A stretch of DNA of 7,630 bases from Halothiobacillaceae bacterium (GTDB lineage Bacteria; Pseudomonadota; Gammaproteobacteria; Halothiobacillales; Halothiobacillaceae): positions 1-7,630 of the forward strand of contig DRZW01000150.1 of assembly GCA_011380105.1 (NCBI GenBank). The letters run 5' to 3'. Shown in pieces: positions 1 through 6,761 of the stretch. A model generated the notes under the pieces. The model saw only the letters and a list, made by a program, of their open reading frames with translations. It was not told the origin of the DNA and searched no databases. The translations under genes and the position numbers were made by a program. How positions within the stretch are numbered: position 1 is the first letter of the stretch; the number at the start of each line of letters is the position of its first letter.

Positions 1-47
1 CGTTAAGACAATCTCATCTTTATTTTCCATCAGGAATTTCCTTTGGC

Positions 48-2393
48 ATGAAGATCTACCTTCGCCCTTTGGCGGTCGCTACTATCAGCGCCACTCTGCT
101 TTTGCCGCAAGCCGTTTCGGCCTTCGAAATTGCCGATATTGAAGTTGAAGGTTTGCGTACCATCACACCCGGTACTGTATTTACCTACATTCCTTACGAG
201 GTTGGCGATCAGTTCGAGGCTGAGGATAGTACGCGGGTCATTAACGCGCTTTATGAAACCGGCTTTTTCAAAGACATTGCTGTCGGCCGACAGGATGACC
301 GCCTGTTGATTCAGGTGGTCGAGCGGCCCACCATCAGTGCGCTGGAAGTGGAGGGCAATAAAAAGGTTGAAACTGAGCAATTACAAAAGGCCTTGCGTTC
401 TATTGGATTGGCGCAGGGATTAGTACTCGATCAGCGTGTCTTAGATGAGCTGACTGCGGAATTGCAGCAGGTTTATTACAGCATGGGCCAATATGGTGTG
501 GAAATCCAGACCCGGGTTGAGGAACTTGATGACAACCGGGTTTATGTCCATATCGATATCTTTGAAGGTAAGCCCGCGGCCATTCGTCAAATACGTATTC
601 TGGGTAATAACGACTTCTCTGAGCGCCAACTATTAAAACAATTTGAGCTTGGTCCTAAGTCCTGGTGGGCATTTTGGTCATCCAAGGATCAATACTCCAG
701 CCAGAAACTAGCCGCCGATCTGGAGGCTTTGCGCTCGTTCTATCTTGACCGTGGCTATCTGACCTTTTCGATTGATTCAGCCCAAGTCACTATGACCCCG
801 GATAAGCAAGACATTGATATCGTTATCAATGTTAGTGAAGGGGATCGTTATACCATCAGCGATATCACCTTCTCAGGTAATTTATTGTTATCCGAAGAGA
901 CCTTGCAAGAGCTAAATCAAGTCAATTCGGGTGAATACTTTAATCGTGCCGCGGTGGTCAATACCACCGATGCGATTGGGCGGCGCATGGGTGATTTTGG
1001 TTATGCCTTCGCCCGCGTCGACCCGCGTATCCGCGTGGATGAAGACGAAAAAACCGTCGCGATTGATTTCAATCTCCAGCCGGGCAACCGCGTTTCTGTA
1101 CGGCGAATTAATTTCACAGGTAACTTTAATACCGATGAGGAGGTCTACCGCCGCGAATTGCGCCAGATGGAAGCAAGCTGGTATGCCGAGGATAAACTCG
1201 AGCGTTCCGAGCAACGTTTACGTCGCCTGCCTTCGGTACAGGATATCGAGCAAAACATCACCCCAGTGCCCGGTGTTCCGGATCAGGTGGATGTTGAATA
1301 CGATGTCACCGAGCAGCTATCGGGTTCACTGAGTGCGGGAATTGGCTTTTCACAGTCCGAAGGCGTGCTGTTTAACCTTGCCCTTAATCAGCCGAATTTC
1401 TTTGGCTCGGGTAAATCGGTTGGGATTAACTTTGAGCGCAGCTCCTTCCGTGAGTTTTATCAGTTCAACTACAACAACCCGTACTTTACGATCAACGGCG
1501 TAAGCCAAGGATTTGGTCTCTTCTATCAGAAACAAGATGGTCGTGAACTCTCGCTCTCGCGCTATCTAGTTGACTCCTTCGGCGGGAATATCAATTTCGG
1601 CGTGCCGTTATCGGAAAACACCTTTGCTCGAGTCGCATTTGGCTACGAAAACAAGGAAATTAAAAGCACGATCCTCTCACCGAGCTGGGTAACTGGTATT
1701 CCTGACAATGACGACCGTCCTGGTCCGGGCTTTGAGAATGACCGCTTTAATATCTTTACAATTGAGCCATCTTGGAGTTACGACACTCGGAATCGGATCG
1801 TATTCCCAACGGCAGGTACCTTGCATCGTCTGTCGGCGGAGTTAGCGGTGCCGGGTAGTGATTTAACCTATATTAAAACCGACTATCGCGGCCGGCATTA
1901 TCGCCCGTTGACCGACAGTTTTACCTTGTCTATTCATGGCAATATCGCCAATATAGAAGGCTACGGCGATACCCGCAGGGATTACAAAAATCAGAGTCAG
2001 TATTATGACGATGTGCCGCCGTTCTTAAACTACTTCACCGGGGGCATACGTTCGGTGCGTGGCTATGAGGATTTCTCACTCGGGCCGCGGGATTCTAATA
2101 ATGATCCGATGGGCGGTACTTTCCGCGTCACCGGCGGGGTTGAGGTGCTAACGCCTCTGCCATTTATTGAAGAGCAACGACATAATCTGCAATTATCGTT
2201 CTTTTGGGATATCGGTAATGTCTACCGCGATTATGACGACTTTGACGCTGACGAGTTACGTCAGTCGGTTGGTGTAGCGTTAAACTGGATTTCACCGGTC
2301 GGTCCGCTGACCTTCAGTTATGGCCAGCCTCTGAATGACAAAGAGGGTGATCGCACCCAGGCATTCCAATTCTCTATTGGCGCATCATTTTAA
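48..2393 (+). CDS. bamA: BamA, outer-membrane protein assembly factor (Omp85 family)
   Basis: This is the central, essential subunit of the BAM complex, which folds and inserts beta-barrel proteins into the outer membrane. The 781-residue product starts with a signal peptide (hydrophobic core about residues 8–20, likely cleavage after VSA at 25). Five POTRA domains follow at about 26–93, 94–174, 177–265, 267–346 and 348–423, marked by the recurring EGL, VEGN, ILGNN, FSGN and FTGN turns. The C-terminal barrel spans about 424–781. The loop-6 signature VRGY is at 670–673 (VRGF in E. coli), and the chain ends in the beta-signal QFSIGASF with a terminal Phe. The QME motif at 373–375 matches the POTRA5 segment that contacts BamD in E. 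coli. Loop 6 is shorter than in E. coli and lacks its cysteine pair. The start is supported by the signal peptide; the AGGAA at 32–36 is a rather distant ribosome site (11 bases). Family assignment is essentially certain. Confidence 0.98.
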   Translation: MKIYLRPLAVATISATLLLPQAVSAFEIADIEVEGLRTITPGTVFTYIPYEVGDQFEAEDSTRVINALYETGFFKDIAVGRQDDRLLIQVVERPTISALEVEGNKKVETEQLQKALRSIGLAQGLVLDQRVLDELTAELQQVYYSMGQYGVEIQTRVEELDDNRVYVHIDIFEGKPAAIRQIRILGNNDFSERQLLKQFELGPKSWWAFWSSKDQYSSQKLAADLEALRSFYLDRGYLTFSIDSAQVTMTPDKQDIDIVINVSEGDRYTISDITFSGNLLLSEETLQELNQVNSGEYFNRAAVVNTTDAIGRRMGDFGYAFARVDPRIRVDEDEKTVAIDFNLQPGNRVSVRRINFTGNFNTDEEVYRRELRQMEASWYAEDKLERSEQRLRRLPSVQDIEQNITPVPGVPDQVDVEYDVTEQLSGSLSAGIGFSQSEGVLFNLALNQPNFFGSGKSVGINFERSSFREFYQFNYNNPYFTINGVSQGFGLFYQKQDGRELSLSRYLVDSFGGNINFGVPLSENTFARVAFGYENKEIKSTILSPSWVTGIPDNDDRPGPGFENDRFNIFTIEPSWSYDTRNRIVFPTAGTLHRLSAELAVPGSDLTYIKTDYRGRHYRPLTDSFTLSIHGNIANIEGYGDTRRDYKNQSQYYDDVPPFLNYFTGGIRSVRGYEDFSLGPRDSNNDPMGGTFRVTGGVEVLTPLPFIEEQRHNLQLSFFWDIGNVYRDYDDFDADELRQSVGVALNWISPVGPLTFSYGQPLNDKEGDRTQAFQFSIGASF

Positions 2394-2431
2394 TCTTTTA
2401 GCGCTCTCCAGGCGTTTTGGTCCCGGGTTTG

Positions 2432-2440
2432 TGGCATAAT
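2432..2440 (+). promoter_or_regulatory. Possible extended -10 promoter upstream of skp
   Basis: The bamA–skp gap (2394–2497) contains TGGCATAAT, which fits an extended -10 element (TG, one base, then CATAAT, 5 of 6 to TATAAT). Transcription would begin near 2447, giving a leader of about 50 bases before skp. No convincing -35 lies at the expected 16–18 base spacing (about 2412–2418, GCGTTT). An internal promoter here could let skp and the lpx genes be expressed apart from bamA. No obvious sigma-E-type site or rho-independent terminator is seen in the gap. This is a motif match only. Confidence 0.3.
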
Positions 2441-2484
2441 TGACAACACAGCCTTGCGCCAGGTGTGCTTGATACTTTAATCAC

Positions 2485-2489
2485 GGGAG
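2485..2489 (+). promoter_or_regulatory. Ribosome binding site of skp
   Basis: GGGAG lies 8 bases before the ATG at 2498 and fixes the skp start, in agreement with the signal peptide that follows. A second ATG at 2490–2492 sits too close to this site to be the main start; it opens a five-codon frame that ends at 2507, overlapping the true start. Confidence 0.7.
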
Positions 2490-2497
2490 ATGCGTGA

Positions 2498-2998
2498 ATG
2501 CGTCTAGTTTGGATTACCGGACTGTTTTTTTTATTGGGGTTTGCAGCCCCGGTCAACGCAGATGTCAAAATCGGCTATGTGAATTCGTCTATTCTGCTAG
2601 AACGGGCCCCACAGGCCGAAGCCGCAACGATTAATCTGGAGCGTGAGTTCGCCGATCGAGAACGTGCTATCCGCCAAGCGCAGCAGGAAATTCAAGAGCT
2701 GGAAAATGCCCTTAATCGCGACGCGATTACCATGAGCGAAAGCGAGCGTAGTCAGAAAGAGCAGGAAATTAATCGCAAGGTGCGCGAATTACACCGTATG
2801 CAAAGCAACTTCCGCGATGACCTAAATCTGCGTAAAAATGAAGAGCTTGGTCGGCTACAGCGGTTGGTCCTGCGTGCTATTCGCGAGGTCGCCCAATCCC
2901 AAGGCTATGATCTGGTGCTCTCAGAAGGCGTGGTTTATTCCGCTGACCGCGTTGATCTCACCGATGAGGTGCTCACCCAGCTACAGGGCATGAAATAA
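2498..2998 (+). CDS. skp: Skp/OmpH-family periplasmic chaperone
   Basis: This is the periplasmic holdase that forms a trimer with tentacle-like helices around unfolded outer-membrane proteins and hands them to the BAM complex. The product is 166 residues (161 in E. coli). A signal peptide covers residues 1–21 with likely cleavage after VNA, leaving a mature N-terminus DVKIGYVN, the typical first strand of the family's small body domain. Residues about 38–120 are highly charged, rich in Glu, Arg and Gln, and predicted to form the long coiled-coil arms. The C-terminus returns to the body domain, with [11 protein letters not shown] (137–147) as the conserved strand. It lies between bamA and lpxD as in most gammaproteobacteria, 104 bases after bamA and 10 bases before lpxD. 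Sequence conservation in this family is low, so the call rests on length, architecture and position together. Confidence 0.94.
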   Translation: MRLVWITGLFFLLGFAAPVNADVKIGYVNSSILLERAPQAEAATINLEREFADRERAIRQAQQEIQELENALNRDAITMSESERSQKEQEINRKVRELHRMQSNFRDDLNLRKNEELGRLQRLVLRAIREVAQSQGYDLVLSEGVVYSADRVDLTDEVLTQLQGMK

Positions 2999-3008
2999 CC
3001 TTCACCTT

Positions 3009-4076
3009 ATGTCCGTACCGGCGAATCAACAAACCACTCTAGGTGCTTTAGCGAAGCGATTCTCGCTTGAAATCGCAGAAAAAGCTGCCTGTCGTGTTAT
3101 CAACCGTTTAGCCTCGCTGACCAACGCCGATGGCCAATCACTATGCTTTTCTGAAAGCGGAGTGCGACCAGCGCATTTGGAGCAAACCAAGGCCGCAGCC
3201 GTGCTTTGTCAATCGCAACAAGCGAGCTTGGTTAACAAAAACAGTGTGGCCATTGTTGTCGATCAGCCGCGCGCGGTTTTCGCGGCAATTGCCCGATGGT
3301 TGTATGCTCCGGTATCGCGTGGAGGGCGGATTGATCCCAGTGCGGTCATTGACCCTGATGCGCAGATCGACTCATCGGCTGAGATTGGCGCTAACACCGT
3401 AATTGGGCCTGATGTCAAAATTGCCAGTGGGGTAGTTATCGGCCCGAATTGCCTTATTGGTGCCAATGTCCATATTGGCGCTGAAACCCGCTTGGTTGGT
3501 CAGGTGACGGTGTTACACGACTGTCATATTGGCGCGCGCTGTTTAATACAACCAGGCGTGGTTATCGGTTCTGACGGCTTCGGTCTGGTCCATGAGCGTG
3601 ATCATTGGACACGCATGCCGCAGATCGGTCGGGTTGTGATAGGGGATGATGTTGATATCGGCGCGAACACCGCCATTGACCGTGGCGCACTAGATGACAC
3701 GGTAATTGAACAGGGCGTCAAGCTTGATAATCTGATTCAGATTGCCCATAACGTCCGCGTTGGTGCACATTCGGCCATTGCTGGTTGTGCCGGTTTGGCC
3801 GGTTCGAGTGTAGTGGGGCGGCATTGCACCTTAGGTGGCGGTGTTGGTTTGGCTGGTCATTTAACCCTGGCTGATCATGTGCATGTCACTGGTATGTCGA
3901 TGGTAACCCGCTCGATTCACCAGCCAGGGGTCTATTCGGCTGGCACACCCTTAGACACTAACGCTCGCTGGCATAAAAATGCCGCGCGTTTTAAAAAACT
4001 CGACGCACTATTTAGACGTGTGCGTCATATAGAACAACAATTGGACGATCGTCCAGATAAAGAGGATAGAACGTGA
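3009..4076 (+). CDS. lpxD: UDP-3-O-acylglucosamine N-acyltransferase LpxD
   Basis: LpxD transfers a 3-hydroxyacyl chain from ACP to the 2-amino group of UDP-3-O-acyl-glucosamine, the third step of lipid A synthesis, in the cytosol. The 355-residue product has an N-terminal uridine-binding domain (about 1–105), then a left-handed beta-helix of hexapeptide repeats (about 108–300, many IG/VIG units) and a C-terminal helical tail with [15 protein letters not shown] (331–345). The catalytic histidine is in QIAHN (244–248), His247, matching His239 of E. coli. Other family blocks are SDGFG (188–192), PQIGRVVIG (204–212) and IDRGALDDT (223–231). An in-frame TGA at 2991–2993 and the absence of another Met until residue 203 fix the start at 3009, although no clear Shine-Dalgarno sequence precedes it; translation may be coupled to skp, which stops 10 bases upstream. 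Its end overlaps fabZ. Confidence 0.97.
   Translation: MSVPANQQTTLGALAKRFSLEIAEKAACRVINRLASLTNADGQSLCFSESGVRPAHLEQTKAAAVLCQSQQASLVNKNSVAIVVDQPRAVFAAIARWLYAPVSRGGRIDPSAVIDPDAQIDSSAEIGANTVIGPDVKIASGVVIGPNCLIGANVHIGAETRLVGQVTVLHDCHIGARCLIQPGVVIGSDGFGLVHERDHWTRMPQIGRVVIGDDVDIGANTAIDRGALDDTVIEQGVKLDNLIQIAHNVRVGAHSAIAGCAGLAGSSVVGRHCTLGGGVGLAGHLTLADHVHVTGMSMVTRSIHQPGVYSAGTPLDTNARWHKNAARFKKLDALFRRVRHIEQQLDDRPDKEDRT
4061..4066 (+). promoter_or_regulatory. Ribosome binding site of fabZ, supporting a GTG start
   Basis: AGAGGA inside the end of lpxD lies 6 bases before GTG 4073. This favours the GTG over the in-frame ATG at 4091, which has no comparable site at the right distance. Confidence 0.7.
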
Positions 4077-4531
4077 GCGAATCTACCACCATGTCCGTGC
4101 AGGAAATTATGGAATTTCTGCCGCACCGTTACCCGTTTTTGTTGATTGATCGTGTTGAGGACTGGCAGGCCAACGAATATCTGCTCGCTACCAAAAACGT
4201 CACCATTAATGAGCCTTTTTTTCAGGGGCATTTCCCGGTGCGCCCGATTATGCCTGGTGTGTTAATCGCCGAGGCGATGGCTCAGGCCACGGGCGTGCTC
4301 GCCTTTCGTTCTACCCAAGGTAAACCGCAGGAAAACACCTTATATATGCTGGTAGGACTTGATGACGTCAGTTTCCGGCGAATGGTCGAACCGGGCGATC
4401 AGCTTCGCATTCGGGTTGATTTAAAACGAATGGCGCGTGGCATGGGTATTTTCCTCTGCCAGGCGCATGTCGGTGATGAACTCGCAGCTAAGGCAACGAT
4501 TAAATGTGTTGCCAAGGAAGTCGAAGCGTGA
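4073..4531 (+). CDS. fabZ: 3-hydroxyacyl-ACP dehydratase FabZ
   Basis: FabZ dehydrates 3-hydroxyacyl-ACP to trans-2-enoyl-ACP in cytosolic type II fatty-acid synthesis. It uses the same substrate pool as LpxA and LpxD, so it sits at the branch between phospholipid and lipid A synthesis. The product is 152 residues, close to the 151 of E. coli, and is a single hot-dog fold. Family motifs are [13 protein letters not shown] (16–28), [10 protein letters not shown] (46–55) with catalytic His53, and [11 protein letters not shown] (61–71) with catalytic Glu67, matching His54 and Glu68 of E. coli. The GTG start is chosen because AGAGGA lies 6 bases upstream, the resulting length fits the family, and it makes a 4-base GTGA overlap with the lpxD stop, which suggests coupled translation. 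A shorter protein from ATG 4091 would still hold the whole core. Nothing in the catalytic region is missing. Confidence 0.97.
   Translation: MSESTTMSVQEIMEFLPHRYPFLLIDRVEDWQANEYLLATKNVTINEPFFQGHFPVRPIMPGVLIAEAMAQATGVLAFRSTQGKPQENTLYMLVGLDDVSFRRMVEPGDQLRIRVDLKRMARGMGIFLCQAHVGDELAAKATIKCVAKEVEA
4514..4520 (+). promoter_or_regulatory. Ribosome binding site of lpxA, supporting a GTG start
   Basis: AAGGAAG near the end of fabZ lies 7 bases before GTG 4528. It decides against the upstream in-frame ATG at 4504, which would add eight residues (MCCQGSRS) that have no counterpart in LpxA proteins. Confidence 0.8.
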
Positions 4532-5295
4532 TTCATCAGACTGCTGTTATTAGTGAAGAGGCCAGGCTGCACCCAAGTGTTGAGGTTGGCCCGTTTGTGG
4601 TGATTGAAGGGGATGTGGAAATTGGTGCCAATACCCGTATCGATGCCCATAGCATTATCCGTGGGCCGGTGCGAATCGGCACTGATAATCATATTTTCAG
4701 CCACACGGTTATAGGTGAAATACCGCAGGATCTAAAGTTTGCCGGCGAGAACACCATGCTGGAAATTGGGGATCGCAACCGCATCCGTGAATTTGCCACC
4801 ATCCATCGCGGCACTGCCGGTGGCGGCGGCCTTACCCGGGTAGGTAACGATACCCTGATTATGGCCTATGCTCATATTGCGCATGACTGCATGGTGGGCA
4901 ATAACGTCATTCTGGCCAATGCCGCCTCCCTTGCCGGGCATGTTGAGGTGGGTGAATCGGCCATTTTGGGCGGTTTTGCCGTGGCGCATCAGTTCTGCCG
5001 TATTGGTGCACATTCTTTCGTGGGGGGATTTTCCAAGCTCTCTAAAGATGTAGTGCCGTTTGTGATGGCAGACGGACCTCGGGCACGTGCCATTGGACTA
5101 AATAAAGAAGGTTTGAAACGCCGTGGGTTTAACGCAGAAACCATCAGTTCGTTGAACCGTTGTTTCCGTCAGCTGGTGAAACGCCAGGGTGATGAACAGA
5201 CCTGGCGTTCCTTCGAGCGTGAGGCCGAACATGATAGTGCATTGCGTCTGATGCTGGAATTTATCCAAAGCAGTGAACGGGGAATTACCCGTTAA
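4528..5295 (+). CDS. lpxA: UDP-N-acetylglucosamine O-acyltransferase LpxA
   Basis: LpxA performs the first step of lipid A synthesis, moving a 3-hydroxyacyl chain from ACP to the 3-OH of UDP-GlcNAc. From the GTG start the product has 255 residues and begins MIHQTAVIS, matching the normal LpxA N-terminus. Hexapeptide repeats fill about 1–185, followed by a helical C-terminal domain with GLKRRGF (195–201). The active-site block AHIAHD (115–120) holds His116 and catalytic His119, equal to His122 and His125 of E. coli. Also seen are IGEIPQDLKFAGE (62–74), GDRNRIRE (81–88) and IHRGT (92–96). Gly167 in VGG aligns with E. coli Gly173, the acyl-length ruler, and hints at a long hydroxyacyl donor (inference). 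The gene overlaps fabZ by 4 bases (GTGA) and stops 6 bases before fumC rather than before lpxB. Confidence 0.97.
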   Translation: MIHQTAVISEEARLHPSVEVGPFVVIEGDVEIGANTRIDAHSIIRGPVRIGTDNHIFSHTVIGEIPQDLKFAGENTMLEIGDRNRIREFATIHRGTAGGGGLTRVGNDTLIMAYAHIAHDCMVGNNVILANAASLAGHVEVGESAILGGFAVAHQFCRIGAHSFVGGFSKLSKDVVPFVMADGPRARAIGLNKEGLKRRGFNAETISSLNRCFRQLVKRQGDEQTWRSFEREAEHDSALRLMLEFIQSSERGITR

Positions 5296-5301
5296 ATAAC
5301 A

Positions 5302-6693
5302 ATGCAAAATGATACCCGAACAGAATACGACAGCCTTGGAGCGGTAACACTGCCTGCCCAAGCACTTTATGGTGCTCAAACCCAACGCGCCTGCGATAAC
5401 TTTCCTGTTAGTGGGCAGCCCATGCCGGCTGAATTTCTTGCCCAACTATGCCGCGTGAAGGCAGCCTGCGCCTATGCCAATATCAAAGTAGGCGCTTTGG
5501 CCGCTGATATCGGTCATGCCATCGCCGACAGTGCTACCGAATTGGCTAAGCAGTTAGCCCAGGGTGAACAGCAATCGGCTTTCCCGGTTGATGTCTATCA
5601 GACCGGCTCTGGCACCAGCAGTAATATGAACGCCAATGAGGTGATTGCCACATTGGCTTCACGCCGCCTTGGAAGGCAGGTGCACCCCAACGATCACGTC
5701 AATATGAGCCAGAGCTCAAATGATGTCATCCCCACAGCGATGCGCGTTAATGCTGTGGTGTTGGCCGACACCCAGCTGCGTCCCGCTTTGTTTCACTTAA
5801 TTGAGCAACTCGAAGCACGGCACAATGATATTGGCGATATCGTCAAAACTGGTCGCACCCATCTGATGGATGCCACCCCGATTCGGTTTTCGCAAGTCAT
5901 TGATGGCTGGGTAGCTCAGTTGTCGCTGGCGCTTGCTGATATCGAACGGGGCGTTGAGCGGATGCGCGCCTTGCCCATTGGTGGCACGGCTGTGGGCACG
6001 GGCTTAAATGCACCCGATGGATTCCGAGCGGCAGTGGTTGCGCAACTGAATACTGAATTAGCGCCATCGCTGCAATCACCGTTTGTGCTCATGCCCCAGC
6101 CGGTGGCCGGGATGAGTGCACAGGATGATGCGGGTGCTTTAAGTGCCAGTCTGCGGGGGCTGGCGGGAGTGTTGATCAAAATCAGCAACGATCTTCGCTG
6201 GATGAACAGCGGCCCACAAGCGGGTTTGGGCGAGATAACCCTGCCCGCGTTGCAGCCGGGAAGCTCGATTATGCCCGGCAAGGTCAACCCGGTGATTCCC
6301 GAATCGGTGGCCATGGTCGCCATTGATGTCCAGGGACGTGATGCGGCGATTAACATGGCAGTGCAGTCTGGTAACTTTGAGCTCAACGTAATGTTGCCGT
6401 TGATTGCCCGAAATCTGGATGAAATGCTCAAGCTCAGCGCCAATGCCAGCCGCCTGTTGGCCGACAAAGCCATTGCCGGATTTGTAGTTAATCGGGCACG
6501 GTTAGAACGTGATCTGGCTGCTAACCCCATTCTGGTAACGGCATTAAACCGGGTGATTGGCTATGAGAAAGGCGCAGAAATTGCCAAGCAGGCCTATCAA
6601 CAGCAACGGCCTGTGATTGACGTCGCCCTAGAGCTGACCGACTTAAGCCGCGAGACCCTGCAAGCATTACTCGATCCGGCCGGGCTGACATAA
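5302..6693 (+). CDS. fumC: Class II fumarate hydratase, FumC1-like
   Basis: This is the iron-independent, homotetrameric fumarase that interconverts fumarate and L-malate in the TCA cycle. The 463-residue product has the full aspartase/fumarase superfamily layout: TGSGTSSNMNANEV (101–114), SQSSND (136–141), GRTHLMDATP (184–193) and the mobile signature loop GSSIMPGKVNP (320–330). Catalytic Ser321 and His187 match Ser318 and His188 of E. coli FumC. The Thr-His pair in GRTHLMDA favours fumarase; aspartase (AspA) normally has Gln at that His. TGSGTSS, MNSGPQAGLGE (301–311) and GKVNPVIPE resemble what I recall of Pseudomonas FumC1 more than E. coli FumC. The segment about 262–275 is poorly conserved. 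ATG 5302 is bounded by the lpxA stop, which is in the same frame three codons upstream; no clear Shine-Dalgarno is seen, so coupling to lpxA translation is likely. A fumarase is not a usual member of this cluster. I see no dedicated promoter or iron-responsive (Fur) box just upstream. Confidence 0.93.
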   Translation: MQNDTRTEYDSLGAVTLPAQALYGAQTQRACDNFPVSGQPMPAEFLAQLCRVKAACAYANIKVGALAADIGHAIADSATELAKQLAQGEQQSAFPVDVYQTGSGTSSNMNANEVIATLASRRLGRQVHPNDHVNMSQSSNDVIPTAMRVNAVVLADTQLRPALFHLIEQLEARHNDIGDIVKTGRTHLMDATPIRFSQVIDGWVAQLSLALADIERGVERMRALPIGGTAVGTGLNAPDGFRAAVVAQLNTELAPSLQSPFVLMPQPVAGMSAQDDAGALSASLRGLAGVLIKISNDLRWMNSGPQAGLGEITLPALQPGSSIMPGKVNPVIPESVAMVAIDVQGRDAAINMAVQSGNFELNVMLPLIARNLDEMLKLSANASRLLADKAIAGFVVNRARLERDLAANPILVTALNRVIGYEKGAEIAKQAYQQQRPVIDVALELTDLSRETLQALLDPAGLT

Positions 6694-6761
6694 AGCCGGG
6701 TTAGTCCGATTGACCACCAGTGAGCCGGGGTTGACGAAGGTAGTCGTTAATCAACCCGGCT
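6694..6761. repeat. Competing inverted repeats at the convergent fumC/lpxB junction
   Basis: AGCCGGGTT occurs at 6694–6702 and, with one extra G and two more bases (AGCCGGGGTTGA), at 6723–6734. Both can pair with the single inverted copy TCAACCCGGCT at 6751–6761. The inner pairing makes an 11-bp stem with one bulged G and a 16-base loop; the outer makes a perfect 9-bp stem with a 50-base loop. The two pairings exclude each other. No U-run follows on either strand, so this is not a standard intrinsic terminator, although it sits where transcripts from both strands meet. Most of it lies in the last codons of lpxB. Confidence 0.5.

Noticed and set aside
1..47. Tail of rseP upstream of bamA (TAA at 4–6)
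   Set aside because: rseP is the usual neighbour, but three bases before a stop cannot identify a gene. I see only a leader with AGGAA at 32–36.
931..1332. Second + strand open frame of 133 codons inside bamA
   Set aside because: It lies in a different frame inside the intact POTRA4–5 and early barrel coding region, with no domain and no ribosome site of note.
4504..4527. Upstream ATG as the lpxA start
   Set aside because: It adds eight residues unlike any LpxA; GTG 4528 has a well-spaced AAGGAAG and gives the normal N-terminus.
5916..6530. Long open frame (204 codons) on the minus strand inside fumC
   Set aside because: It is wholly antisense to a well-conserved gene, its translation shows no recognisable domain, and long antisense frames are expected from the codon bias.
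5302..6693. Aspartate ammonia-lyase instead of fumarase
   Set aside because: The GRTH motif with His187 and overall similarity to FumC1 favour fumarase; aspartase usually has Gln at that position.
6676..6699. CCGGC/GCCGG hairpin as a fumC intrinsic terminator
   Set aside because: The stem is only 5 bp with a 14-base loop and no U-run follows; the longer repeats at 6694–6761 are the better structure.
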